Shown piece after piece: positions 23,883 through 35,010 of a stretch of 64,000 bases of DNA. This stretch comes from Paramecium pentaurelia (lineage: Eukaryota > Ciliophora > Oligohymenophorea > Peniculida > Parameciidae). Location of the stretch: assembly GCA_905183005.1 (NCBI GenBank), contig CAJJDO010000159.1, positions 182,448-246,447 on the forward strand, given 5' to 3'. The position numbers and the translations under genes are program-made. The notes beneath the pieces were generated by a model that was not told the DNA's origin, searched no databases, and worked only from the letters and a program-made list of their open reading frames with translations. Each line of letters opens with the position of its first letter. The stretch's first letter is position 1.

Positions 23883-25393
23883 TCATTTAGTTTCTGGCCA
23901 TTTCTCATTGATTCTATCTGCAGCCCTTGTTGTGTTGAAATGTTCAAGGGCATCCTTGATTCCTTCAGCTCCTTGTAATAATACTCCTCTTGGAATACGT
24001 TTATCAGGACATAATCCTTTTAATTTTATGATATTTTCTCTTTCCTATCTGAGTACAGTTTGCATTTTCATCATTTTGGAAACAAAAGAGATTTTTGATT
24101 TGGTTATATCAATTTATTTTTTAGTAATTTGTTGTAATTTTCCTGAGGGACGACTATTAGATTAGGATTATCCCATATTTTATTATCCGGTTATAACTTT
24201 AGTAATTGGTATCTCATCCTCTGAATCTTCTATTTTTTCACCAGGTCTTGGTTATAAGACATAATTAAGCATCTCAGTTACTTTTTCTGTTACAAATGGT
24301 ATTGACCATGAAAAAATATCTAAAAAGTGAGGTAGTAAATATGGATGTTAAGAATAACCAAATTAAGATATATTAAGTGTGCAATTTTCAAATTTTAATA
24401 TGGCTGCCTTATTATTATAAACATCGCAATAATTAGGAGCACTAAATATAGTCAATACTTAAGGAAACTCTTTTATTTTTTCATTGTATTTATACAATCT
24501 ATAACCTTCTAATTAAGCTTCATGAGCTCTAATTAAACATATGAATTTATTATTGTCTAAAAATGGTTGAACTGCCTTTTCTCCAAAAAACCAACTGCAA
24601 CCTCTTGTATCATTACCTCTATAATGAATTTCATCATAAAGATCCTCATTTTCAACTGGATCAGCCCATAAAATATCACAAAATAATCCTGCTTTTGGTG
24701 GTTCTCTAAATCTATCTATTCTTTCAACATCTGCTAACTAATTGCATATTATTCTATTCATACGGATTTTAAATCTGGAGATATTCCACCATGTAAACAT
24801 AAGAATTTATTATTTATTAAGGCCACTAAAGGCATATTGTCAAATGATGCCATGATAGCTTCATAGACTTCTTAATCATATTTGTATAGGCATTCATCTC
24901 TAAAATTGAAGTAGCTTGTTAATTATTTGCATTCATGATTTCCTCTAAGAAGAAACACTCTTGTTGGATAATAGATTTTCATAGCATACAATAACACTAC
25001 TACTTCTATTGAAAAGGAACCTCTGTCAACATAATCACCTAAAAAAACATGTAAATACACAAATAATCATACATATTTTCCTTATTCTGGATCACCTCCC
25101 ATCTCTAATACTTTCATTAAATCATAGTATTATCCATGAATATCTCCCACTACAGTAAGTGGATCATCAACATAAATTACATTACCTTCATTTTTTAAAT
25201 GATAATTGCACATATCAACTAATTTCATTAACTAGCTTTTTGTTATCCTTCCTTCCTTGAAAAGGTGTTCTTTCAATAATTTCCAGTTAGGTTTCTCATC
25301 TATAAACAGTAACTCTTCACTTAATGGTCTATGAGGTGGAGTGGGTATCGTATTTACTTATCTATCCCCTTTTGGGTCTTTTAATAAATCCAT
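23883..25393 (-). CDS. Calcineurin A-type (PP2B) protein phosphatase
   Basis: Spliced length 486 residues if both inferred introns are removed. Metallophosphatase motifs are complete: GDIHGQ, GDYVDRG, RGNHE, and later LCLHGGISPDL. After the catalytic core come a helix matching the calcineurin B-binding region, a basic segment QKKQ-like ITKSKISFVSKMMKMQTV, and the calcineurin signature VLRQERENIIKLKGLCP. Near the end TRAADRINEKWPE resembles the autoinhibitory LDRINERMP element. Calcineurin is activated by calcium/calmodulin with calcineurin B. One intron at 24738-24763 is canonical. A second 24-nt insertion at 25049-25072 begins GT but ends AT, and must be removed to join KY to VFLGDYVDRG; it contains an in-frame TGA. 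The gene lies beside a calcium-dependent kinase, though nothing shows co-regulation. Confidence 0.92.
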
Positions 25394-25412
25394 TAATTAT
25401 TTTAACTAAATA
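25394..25412. promoter_or_regulatory. 19-bp gap between divergent start codons
   Basis: The calcineurin A ATG (25393, minus strand) and the RPB9 ATG (25413, plus strand) face away from each other with only 19 bp of AT-only DNA between, apart from a single C. Core promoters for both genes must lie in this gap or reach into the opposing coding exons. Confidence 0.6.
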
Positions 25413-25893
25413 ATGGATGTGAAAAATTACAATGGTTGGCGATTCTGTCCAAGATGCAAGAATCTACTCAAACCATATCATGATGGAGATGTTACTGAAA
25501 TTTTACAATTTAAATGTAGAAATCAAGATTGTGGAGACAATGGAATCATTGAAGTCAAAATTGATAAAACATTAAATAAAAATGCACTCTTGCTTAAAAA
25601 AGATTATCAAGCAGCAAAAGCAATAGATATCACTGATAATACACTTATTCTTGATCCATCAATGCCAAGAAAAAGAGTTATTTGCAACAAGTATACATTC
25701 TTATATTTATTAAGATGCAATTATGACGAAGCAATCTATTTTCTTAAAACAGATAAGAATGAGAAAGAAATTATTATTCAATACATTTGTGCCAATAAAA
25801 CTCCTATATGTGGAAATAAGTGGACGTAAATCTATTTGATAATTATATATTAGTTAAAAAGAAATGAATGAACCTAAATTAACTTTATAATGA
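25413..25893 (+). CDS. RNA polymerase II subunit RPB9
   Basis: Spliced length 142 residues; RPB9 proteins are about 110-130. The N-terminal zinc ribbon reads FCPRCKNLLKPYHDG then FKCRNQDC. The linker DPSMPRKRVI is the RPB9 landmark (DPTLPR). The second ribbon is complete only when an intron at 25691-25714 (24 nt, with no in-frame stop) is removed, joining ICNK to CNYDEAIYF; its second cysteine pair is YICANKTPICGNKW. RPB9 affects start-site choice and transcript cleavage with TFIIS. A second intron at 25826-25853 is inferred and gives the ending EPKLTLQ; without it the frame runs on to a TGA at 25869. RPA12 or RPC11 are less likely because the linker matches RPB9. Confidence 0.88.
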
Positions 25894-25944
25894 TAATTTC
25901 ACATTAAAATTTATATTTATTTTTATCCGTTAATTATTTGTCAT

Positions 25945-27857
25945 ATGAATACAGCTCTTAGATAACCATTATCATCACATAACTCTATTGATAAAAGAGA
26001 AAATAAACCAGATTACAAATCAGATTTGAAATCATTTTCATTTATCAAATCTAATACACTAAATGTATAATCATAATAACAATCATAACAATAGATATTA
26101 TTATAATAATAGTAACAATAATAATAACAATAGTAATAATAATAATAACAATAATAATAACAATAGTAATAATAATAGTAATAATAATAATAGTAATAAT
26201 AATAGTAATAATAGTAATAATAATAGTAATTATTATAGTAATAAATAAATAAAACTCCATCTTAAACTACTCTTACTACAAATACTAATAACAAAATCAA
26301 TAATTAAATTTAAGATTTAGAAACATTTATTAAAGAAATTGATAGATTATAATTAGAAAATTAATAATTAAAAGTCAAGGCCTAAGAACCGTAATTAATT
26401 ATATAATCAGATCCTAAAGTAGCCATAGAGAATCAAGATCTTAAAGTAAGAATAATTATAAATATTTAATAGAATTAAGTTGATTATCATAAATAAAAAT
26501 ATGAATTATAAGAAAAAACACACAATGAAACTGTCAGATCAATGGATTTGAATTGGAAATAAGATGTTGTTACAATGAAATTTTAGATGGAACAATAAGA
26601 ATCAAAGCATAGACAAGCACTTAAATAAGAATAAGTGTAAGCTAAACAAGAGATTGCTAGACTTTAATAAAATTTAACATAAATATCAAATTCTGAGAAT
26701 AAAAATCAAAATTTAGTACAAGTTTTGGTAAATTATTTAATTTAATAATATAGGAAAGGTAATTAATAAATCTAAAAAAAAGTAATAATATTTTAGAAGA
26801 GAAACTATCCTAAGCTATTTAATAATTTGATTCTTAATCTAAAGATCAAGAATTCACTTTATTGAAATAATAAGCAATAATTACATCATAGGAATAACAT
26901 GTTAGTGATTTGAAAAGTAAATTGGGATGTTAAAGAGATTAAAATTAAGGTTTAAATAATGAATTAGAAAGAGTGAAAGAAATAACAGAATAAAAAAAGT
27001 AAAATGAAAATATGTTAACAAATAAAATAAAATAAGTAGAAAGTGATTTTGATCATTTACAATAGACATATCAATAACATAAGGAATAATTATAATTGAA
27101 AATAAATGAATTGACTGGTATGTATGGTAAATCTCAAGAACAAATTTGTTTGTTGTAATAGTAATAGATAAGAGAACAAAATTTAATAAAGAGATTGGAA
27201 GTGAATTTGGAAAATGAAGAAAAGAATCACGAATAAGAAGTGAAAGATATTCATAAATCAAAATAATTATTGATTGAATTTTTGGAATAAGAATTAGTAG
27301 GATATAAGGAATAGAATCAATAATTAAAATTAGTAAATTAAAAGTTAGAAAATCAGCATTAGGAATAGTAATAATATTTTGGTAAGAATTTTCGAGAATT
27401 GGAATGTAAAACCAATATGTTAGGAGAAGAATGTAGTAGATTGAATAATATAATAAAATAAAAGGATGATTAAATTTATAGATTATAGGTTCAATTAAAA
27501 GATTTGATGAATTTAAATGGTAAGAATCAGAATCAAGAAGAATTGTTAGAATCATTATAAATAAAAGAAGGAGAAATAAATATATTGAAATAATAGAATG
27601 AAAGTTTAATAAATGATTTATCAAGATAAACGGACAATTACAGAAGTTTGGCTGGTTAACATAAACAATTATAGAAATTTGCAGAAGATGCAAAAATGAA
27701 TAATATAACTATGAATGAGTTCATGAATAAATGTGAACTTTAAGAAAGAGAAGTAGAAAGATTAAGAATGAAAGTTTTAGAGAAATCCTAATTATTAGAA
27801 AAAGTTTAGAAAGAGAATTTGGAGTATTAGGCTAAATTGAAATCAAAGTTAAGATGA
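25945..27857 (+). CDS. Long coiled-coil protein with poly-Gln N-terminus
   Basis: Spliced length 619 residues with introns inferred at 26446-26472 and 26728-26753 (the first could be read through). After a short N-terminus with Ser/Asn, a 42-codon Gln run occurs near residue 54. From about residue 110 to the end the protein is an almost continuous heptad pattern rich in Leu, Lys, Glu and Gln, for example DLKSKLGCQRDQNQGLNNEL. It ends YQAKLKSKLR. No head domain is seen. Scaffold proteins of basal bodies and cortex often look like this, but no specific assignment is possible. Confidence 0.75.
26104..26229 (+). repeat. Poly-Gln microsatellite (TAA/TAG/CAA)n
   Basis: Forty-two consecutive Gln codons using all of TAA, TAG and CAA. 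The mixture of codons makes the DNA repeat imperfect while the protein tract is pure, which suggests selection on the protein tract. Confidence 0.85.
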
Positions 27858-28100
27858 AAATTATTACTATATATATATATATTAATAAATTAAAGTCAAA
27901 GTATTATACAGCATTTGTTTTGTTTGGTTGGCTATCGTTCTCAAAGTTATAAAATTCCAATTCTCAATTGGATAGATTTTATGAATATCAGGTTTAAAAG
28001 TAACTACATATTGACCTTTACCTCTTATGATGGGTTATGATTACCTGTCATAGTGGGTTTAGGAAGGTTATCACCTATCCTTAAATAAGATGGTTAATGG

Positions 28101-30027
28101 ATGAATGCTTTCATAAAATGGATTATTGGGATAGATATATATTAAGGTTGTAGTGATACATTAAATGGAATTAGATTGAACAAGGTGAACCAAAGATTAT
28201 TTGTGGCAGTTCGTAAAAGACCATTGAATAAGAAAGAAATCAATAAAAGTAGTATCGATATTGTAGATGTCTCAAGTTAATAGAGTTAGGTGATTGTCAA
28301 AGAATAAAGGTATTTCTAAAATATTCATTATCATTTTTAGAACCAAAGTTGATTTAACCAATATATTGAAGAGCATTAATTTTATTTTGATGCAGCCTTT
28401 GATGAAAATACCACTAATGAATAATTATATTTGCAAAATGTACGGCCCATTGTTGAAGCAGCATTTAATAAGGCTAAAGTAACATGTTTTGCTTATGGAT
28501 AAACAGGCTCTGGCAAAACTTACACAATGTAAGGTGATTATCAAGAAAGAGTTCCTGGATTATATTTATTGGCAGCTTATGACATTTTTTGTTAACTAAA
28601 TAATGAATATTATGGCCATCTTCAAATTGCAATTTCCTTTTATGAAATTTATTGTGGCAAACTTTTCGATCTCTTAAATGAAAGATCTCTATTACAACCA
28701 AGAGAAGATGCCAAAGGTAATGTAAATAAAGTTAGTTTACAAGAAAGAAAAGTATAATCTGTAAAAAGTATAATCTGTAGAATAACTAATGAAAGTTATT
28801 GAACAAGGAAGTGCATCAAAAATAACAGCATCTAATTCATCAAATAGTGATTCCTCAAGATCTCATGCTATTTTATAAAACACATTAAAAATGGATATAG
28901 ATCTCATGGCAAATTTTCATTTATTGATTTGGCAGGTAGTGAGAAAGGAGCTGATGTAAGTGATACTAATAAATAAACAAGATTTGATGTAGCTGAAATT
29001 AATAAATCATTATTAGCATTAAAAGAATGTATAAGTGCTTTGGATTTGAAATAAAAATCATACTCTATTTTAGAGGATCTAAATTGACATTAGTTTTAAA
29101 GGATTCTTTGATTGGAAATTGTAAAACAGTTATGATTGGTAATTTTTCACCTTCTAATTCATCATCTGAACACATTCTCAATATTTTAAGATAATCTGTT
29201 AAAATGTAGAAATAGTCATAAAATGCATAATCATAATAAGAATAATTTAATCCATTTAAAAATAATCCTTTAAAAAATTATTAAAATTAAAATCTATTTC
29301 AATAACCTTAACTTTTAAATTTATAAAATTAGGTAACTCGAATGATGGTATCATAATAATCCTAATAAACTACATGTACTTTTTAAAATTATATGTAACC
29401 TACACCTCCTTAACTAGTTATTCCTTTATAATAATAATAATAATTACAATAACAATAACAATAACAATAATAATAATTCATAATGAATAATTCTAAAAAT
29501 AAATAATCTTAAAGTAAACCAACAACTTAAATGTAAGAGCCACGATCTTAGATGAATGAAAATCTATTTCCAGGATTAATCGAAAAAAAATCGAGTATAT
29601 AAATTAATTATTTAGAGCTTAATTAATCTATAGAAGAAGATTTAATGAAGATAGGTCAAAAACATGAGTAATTAATTAGTGTAATTCTTGAAGAAGAAGA
29701 AAATATAATCTCGACTCCCAGATCTCACAATGGCTAGATGGTAGAATTAGTGAAATAAGTAAAATATAATATTCATAATTAGGAAATGATGTTATTACAT
29801 AATATAGATCAGCCTGGATCAAATGTAGTTGAATATGTAAAACGACTTGGATAAATTTTCTCAACAAAGATAGAAGAAATATAAGCGTCAACAAATTTAG
29901 ATTATAATTGCAATTATCAACATTTAAATCTCATTTATCTGAAGAAGAAACACTATAGAAATAATTCTATTAATAAAGATAATAAATATCTTAGTAAGAA
30001 ATAGGATATTCTGATATTTTTAAGTGA
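28101..30027 (+). pseudogene. Kinesin-13 (KIF2/MCAK-type) gene, broken
   Basis: The motor is clearly kinesin-13: VAVRKRPLNKKE, KVDLT followed by YIEEHQFYFDAAFDE, CFAYGQTGSGKTYTMQGD, NSDSSRSHAIL, FSFIDLAGSE, EINKSLLALKECI and a SKLTLVLKDS segment. Kinesin-13 motors depolymerise microtubule ends. The frame is broken at five places: single-base losses near 28360, 28880, 29072 and 29921, and a 16-bp tandem duplication at 28748-28779. One canonical intron at 28306-28336 is still present. No alternative set of short introns repairs the breaks without deleting conserved motor residues. The start at 28101 is uncertain; decayed N-terminal sequence may reach to about 27,930. The C-terminal half is Gln/Asn-rich and ends GYSDIFK. 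A recent pseudogene and clustered sequencing errors both remain possible. Confidence 0.8.
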
Positions 30028-30052
30028 TAATTAATAATAGAATTTTATTATA

Positions 30053-31371
30053 TCATTTTTTTATTAATGCATTTGACATTTCAAATTTAACATACATATT
30101 AGCTTACTAATCCAAATAATTAGCAGCTGTAAATACTTTTGGAATATTTTTTCTTGCAGTTGTATTTAAATCTAAATTATTAGATTCAGTATCTTCAAAA
30201 ACTCTTCTTGGAACTATTCCAGCTAATAAATCCACTTCTCTAACATTAGAATGTATAAAAGCACTTAAATTCATTATTGCTACACCATGATTATTTCTAT
30301 TAAATTATTTTTTTTGTTATTCTTCTAAAATTGGTTCTCCTAATTTTACTTCCTTTTTTTTATTGTCTTTTTTTGCATCTTTTTTTACTTCTTTCTTAAC
30401 TTCTTTTTTATCGTCTTTCTTTTATTCCTTTTTTGGTATCTTTTTACCTGTTTTAGGATCTACTGTAAAATCAGGTTCAGGTGGTTTGTTTTTCTCTTCT
30501 TCTATTTATAACCATTTCTCAATATCAAATAATTATAATTCTTCTTTAACATCATTTCTCACAATTTCATCTTTATCATGCAATTCAAATTTTAAAGGTT
30601 TAGTCTCAAAATGTTTTGCAATATCCATAGTTCCCAATAAAAAAATATGTTTAGAATTAAAATACATGTTTTGCATTTAAACTTACATATCAGTTTTTAT
30701 TATAGTTCCATCATAAAATTCATATTAGACATAACATAATTCATATGATTTTTACGCTTAAATAGGTATATTTTCACATGATACTATTTCCACTTAAAAT
30801 GGATTAAGTTTTGCCCTTAATTACTCATGTAATAATGGTTTATCACTTTAAATATTAAATTTAAAATCTAGTATTTCCATGATTTTCATTTTAGAGAAGG
30901 CAAATTCGAACTTAAATATTAATATATTTATATACACTTGGAGTATTGAGCATTAAACTATAATCAAACTAAAATTCTTGCATAACTTTCATATCATCTG
31001 CATTTACAAAATACATGTATAATTTTTTTTTTGATAATACTTCTGCTAATGAATCAATAAATCTTATTTAATCAAAAACTCTTTCATAAGAATAAGTAAC
31101 AATTGGTGGATCCTCAGGATTCTATTGAGGTTCACTTTAAACCATATTCCATTAATCAATAAGACCTGTATCATATCTTTCTGTATTATTAGCATTTAAC
31201 CATTCATACATGATTACAATATTTTAGATATTTTATGTAACAACTTGAAATTGAATTTTGAATTGTACAATATTTTTTAAGATACCAGTGCCGTCATCTT
31301 CAGATAAAACTAACTTAATATAAATTTAATGTATTTATTACTTCTTTTTTATTATCCTTCTTAGGTGGCAT
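30053..31371 (-). CDS. CFAP92/KIAA1257-like protein (DUF4550 type)
   Basis: Spliced length 421 residues, introns 31314-31341 and 30911-30935. It opens MPPKKDNKKE. The middle segment LNPFQVEIVSCENIPIQ, then YVQYEFYDG and, further on, IFLLGTMDIAKHFETKPLKF and ELHDKDE, matches the pattern of the DUF4550 domain of CFAP92, where a C2-like fold reads LxPFxIxIxxAxNLP...VHDRD. A strongly basic Lys-rich stretch (KKEVKKEVKKDAKKDNKKK) follows, then VPRRVFEDTESN. CFAP92 is associated with cilia in animals; the function is poorly known. The assignment is by remembered pattern, not alignment. Confidence 0.6.
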
Positions 31372-31407
31372 TAAAAATTTATTGTTTTATTTTCAAATTT
31401 AATAATA

Positions 31408-32396
31408 ATGAAGTTTCATCAATTGAGACTAATGGATGTTTCATATTCAAATACTTAGTTAAAGCAAGAAGATCGTCAAATAAAAACAGAAATTGGAAAT
31501 TTAAGCACATCTAGAGTAAAACAGGATTCAAATATTAATATAGGCTAAAGGAGCAGTGATAAAACAATTTGTTACAGAAGATAATGATACAGGTAGATCA
31601 TGTAATAATGAAAAGGAATTATTTAAGAAAATGCAGAATTTAGAATTTTAGAATGGGTTATTTTAAATGCAAATGTAAATTCAATATATTTAAATTTAAT
31701 AGGTAGCATATTCATAAAAGAAAGAATTTAGAAGATTTCACTATCAGATAATAATTATCATAGATTTAACAAGATATTTAGAGTATTTAAAATAGAGTGT
31801 AATCTGTTAAAGTAAATAATGATAAAATGTTCGTTAAGAATAAAAGCAGCAGAAAGAAGATAAACATAAGTTCATCATCAAGCAGTAGTGAAGATGCAAG
31901 AGCATTGTCGATTGGGTTTAATTATAAAAATAAGTATAAATTTTATAGAATAAAGCTAGGATTAAATGCTTTCAAATTATAAAGAATTATTTGACGTTTG
32001 CAATGGACATGAAAAATTAAGTGGATTGTTTTCTAATTATTGTGGAAGCATAAAGACAATAGAAATTGATATAGTTTAATAGAATTTCTAATTACTAATA
32101 TAGTAATTAATAAAGATGATGATTGATATATTAAGAAGATTTAATTCAATAAAGATAGATTAATTGAAGAATACACCTGATAAATAATAATGTAATTTTG
32201 AATTTGGTACATTCAATAAGGAATAAAAAAAGACTTTAAGGACTACTGAGAGTCCATCTTTTAAAAAGAATCAAGATTTAGAAGAAATGAAATTAATATT
32301 AAATGATCATTATGATAAATATGAATAAGAAAAAGAGAATAGAGGATAAGATATAAATAAAAAGTAAGATAAAAATGTATAGAATCAAAAGAAATA

Positions 32397-32479
<83 letters not shown>

Positions 32480-32544
32480 GAATTGATTTAATCCCAAGTC
32501 TAAAAAGGAATGCCAAACTTAGATAATAATAACATAATATTTGA
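31408..32544 (+). CDS. Coiled-coil protein with poly-Asn tract, 352 aa
   Basis: Spliced length 352 residues with introns at 31474-31501, 31674-31701 and 31931-31952; positions are set so that the frame is continuous, and total length is a multiple of three. The protein contains NLEDFTIRQQLSQIQQDIQ, a Ser-rich patch ISSSSSSEDARALSIGF and a 23-residue Asn run near the C-terminus. It is divergent from the CFAP92-like gene, whose start codon lies 36 bp away, and its stop lies 11 bp from the stop of the convergent MORN gene. No family is recognised. Confidence 0.68.
32404..32472 (+). repeat. (AAT)23 microsatellite coding poly-Asn
   Basis: Twenty-three perfect AAT codons in frame, giving an uninterrupted Asn tract. 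Perfect repeats of this length are usually length-polymorphic. Confidence 0.9.
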
Positions 32545-32555
32545 TTATTTATAAA

Positions 32556-33239
32556 TCAATAATGTTTTGTTGTAACCCATTCCAATTATATATTTAATGT
32601 AGTGTCTTCTGGATTAGAATTTGGAACAATAGTTTATGTATAGTAACCTTCCACTTAATTTTTATTTGCAAATTCAAATCTGCCAACACCATTAGGTTTA
32701 TTATGCTAAAATGGTCCTCTATAAACTGTTCCATTTGGATAAATCCATTCTCCATCAACAATCTCATTGTTATTCCAAGTACCTCTAAACTATTAAATAA
32801 ATTATAATAAAATAATACTCTCATAGCAGTGTCATTAAAAACATAAGTACCTTATCCATGTTTCTTTCCTCTTGACCATTATCCTGAATATACATCTTTA
32901 TTAGAATAAGTGTATAATCCTTCTCCATGTCTAAGTCCTTATTCCCATTATCCATAATATTCTCCTTTATTATTATTATAAATCAATCTTCCAATTCCAT
33001 GTTTCAAATTTTGTTAGAATTCACCTTCATATCTATCCCCAGAGGGATTGTAAGTGTATTTCCCCTTTCCTTCCCTAACTCCATTCACATATTAACCTTC
33101 ATAAGTATCACCATTTGGATAACTGTTTCAATACAAAACATTTTTACGTAGCTATTCCTTTGCCTGTATAATCCTTAGTTGAATTTGTGGCACTTCCACC
33201 TTCTGGTGTAAATGAAAATGGTTATTATTCCTCTGCCAT
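32556..33239 (-). CDS. MORN-repeat protein
   Basis: Spliced length 209 residues, introns 33123-33147 and 32790-32818. Seven or so MORN repeats are visible: YPNGDTYEGQYVNGVREGKG, SGDRYEGEFQQNLKHGIGR, KGEYYGQWEQGLRHGEGLY, NKDVYSGQWSRGKKHGQGTY and PNGTVYRGPFQHNKPNGVGR. MORN repeats form membrane- or protein-binding hairpin arrays. Proteins of this size with an N-terminal repeat array include radial spoke head protein 1 and relatives in cilia, but also cortical proteins, so the ciliary role is inference. The C-terminus (IQLEWVTTKHY) has no repeat. Confidence 0.88.
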
Positions 33240-33336
33240 CTTTTCTTTTGATATTTATTATAAATATTAATTAATTATAACATAAATTAATGATCAAACA
33301 AGAATGTATATGTAGATCATTCATGCATACATGTCT

Positions 33337-34692
33337 TCAAAAAAAATGAAAACTCAAAAAATTATTTTTCTTACATTCACATTTATTATAAACTCCTCCA
33401 CAAACATAACAAAATTAAAATTTACACAAACAAGTCATATGATTACAACCTTAACTCTTTTCAACCCAATATTTGCATTAAGGACATTATTTAAACTTTG
33501 CTCCTTTTATAAAGCTGAAGAATCTATCATCAAAATATTTTTCATTTTTTAATCTAGACTATGTTTTTTGTTTCTCTTGATATTCTTTACATGAAAATCC
33601 ATTATGATATTCAATTTTGCATTCTAAACAATATTTTTTCTGACAAACAGGACAATCCAATTAGAAACTCTTTCCTACAATAAAAACATATGTGCAATTA
33701 GGAGTTGGACACCATGAATACTATTAATATAATTGGTTTTTATACTTAATTTCCAAGACTTTAAACATAAGCTTTAAATGATAATTATTAAAATTCAGAT
33801 AATTATTTCTAATCTAACACTTCTTTTAAATCTTAATAGATAATTGTCTAATTGCATTAAGAAGGACACTTAATTGGAATCTTTTTATCTCCCATTTAAT
33901 GGATGCAATATTGATTTAAACATTTCTGATGAAAAATGTGTTAGCAATACAAAGGTGCCATCTCTTAGAATACAATTTTTTCAAGACAAATTTAACAATC
34001 GATTTACTTATACTTATCTTCATCAATTATTTATGAGAAATTCTAAGAATTTAGTTTAAAGTTCAGCGCTTAAATAGATTAGTCTTCTTCAAATCTATCA
34101 ACTATTAAGAATTAACTTACTCTTTCTGTAATTTTTAGATTAATTCATATTTATCTGATTCTTTGTTATAATTTTTTAACAAAGTATTTTATTTAATTAT
34201 TGAAGAAATTTTTTATTCTAATTCCCATTCTGAATTATTTATAGAATTTCTATCCTAATTCTATTAGGTTTGAAGAATTATTTAACTTTAAATATCTGAT
34301 GGAATCTATAATATAAAACTCTAGGTTTCTTGAATCTATTCTCCTTCACAAGAGTTTAAAACTTCTCTTTCTAATTCATAACAGAGAATTATAAACTAGA
34401 CTTAAATTTTAAAGCAATACATCTTTAGATCCTAACAAAGCATCATTATATAACCGATATATTCTTTCCTAATTGTAGAATTTCATACTCATAAACTCAT
34501 TCAAACTAGTAAAGATATCTAAATTTTATTGAAATAACTCCAAAGAAATAGAATTACTCTTGCCTTACAAATATCCTAATATAAATGATGATATCATCAA
34601 ATCATCTTCCTAAGGGTAGATAGTTATAATAATACATTTTAGTTAACCAACTTCAATTTGGTTAGTTGTTTCAAGTTTCTTATTTCCAACAT
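33337..34692 (-). CDS. RBR (RING-between-RING) E3 ubiquitin ligase
   Basis: Spliced length 415 residues. RING1 reads CQICLEKIVF, then YCQHIFHQKCLNQYC and IKCPSQC. The in-between-RING domain reads SWCPTPNCTYVF, then CPVCQKKYCLECKIEYH. RING2 reads QCPQCKYWVEKSQGCNHMTC and FCYVCGG; the cysteine in the HMTC motif is the expected acceptor of ubiquitin. RBR ligases carry ubiquitin on that cysteine before passing it to the target. The N-terminal 220 residues are helical and Gln/Asn-rich, without an obvious RWD or UBL domain. Introns are inferred at 34610-34635, 34371-34401, 34095-34120 and 33721-33745; without them the gene seems frameshifted, with them the frame is exact. The target is unknown. Confidence 0.9.
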
Positions 34693-34767
34693 TAAATAAA
34701 ATATAATCCCATATTTTTTATAAAATTACTTTTATATTTAAGGCCTTTAATTAATGTTATTAATATT

Positions 34768-35010
34768 AAGACTGTACTCGTACAGGATCATGTCTATAGT
34801 AGTTACTTACACTTTGCTTCAGCAAATGTAGGCAACCAACCAAGCTAGAATGATTCAGCATGCACTCTGGTCTATAATTAGGAATATGAATCCATTCTAT
34901 TTCATGGAATGCGATTCGCGATGCCCATCCATATTCGTTGTGCTTTAATATTCTTTATGGGTATTAAAGCCTTCAAATATGTGAAGACTTGAGTGTGTCT
35001 GACTAGCTCC
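34768..35010 (+). ncRNA. U3 small nucleolar RNA
   Basis: The 5' end AAGACTGTACTC is followed by ACAGGATCATGTCTATAGT, which matches the conserved GAC and A boxes of U3 (in other eukaryotes AAGACTATACTTT and GGATCATTTCTATAGT). A box B-like GTGAAGACTTG lies at about 34981, and the 3' end carries a box D-like GTCTGA at about 34998-35003. The length of about 243 nt is normal. The segment is clearly less AT-rich than its surroundings. U3 guides cleavage of pre-rRNA by pairing near the 18S 5' region. The exact 3' end is uncertain by a few bases. It is divergent from the RBR gene, 75 bp away. Confidence 0.9.

Noticed and set aside
23861..23953. An upstream in-frame ATG for the EF-hand kinase.
   Set aside because: The extension overlaps the calcineurin A 3' coding end in another frame, and its residues are explained by that gene.
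25049..25072. An internal eliminated sequence (IES) retained in calcineurin A.
   Set aside because: No pair of TA borders gives a removal that keeps the frame, and 24 nt is shorter than the known minimum for Paramecium IESs.
26902..27693. A 263-codon minus-strand frame in the standard code, rich in Leu/Ile/Phe/Tyr.
   Set aside because: It is the antisense of the coiled-coil gene at 25945-27857. Antisense of Lys/Glu/Gln/Asn-rich coiled coils in AT-rich DNA always gives hydrophobic open frames.
28341..28370. A 26-nt GT...AG stretch that would repair the first kinesin-13 frame break.
   Set aside because: It would delete KVDLT...YIEE, which is conserved in kinesin-13 motors, so a base loss is the better explanation.
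30363..30680. A 105-codon plus-strand frame rich in Phe and Ser.
   Set aside because: It is the antisense of the Lys/Asp-rich tail of the CFAP92-like gene.
33700..34700. Several apparent frameshifts in the RBR ligase gene.
   Set aside because: Choosing introns at 34610-34635, 34371-34401, 34095-34120 and 33721-33745 gives one continuous 415-residue frame, so the gene is intact.
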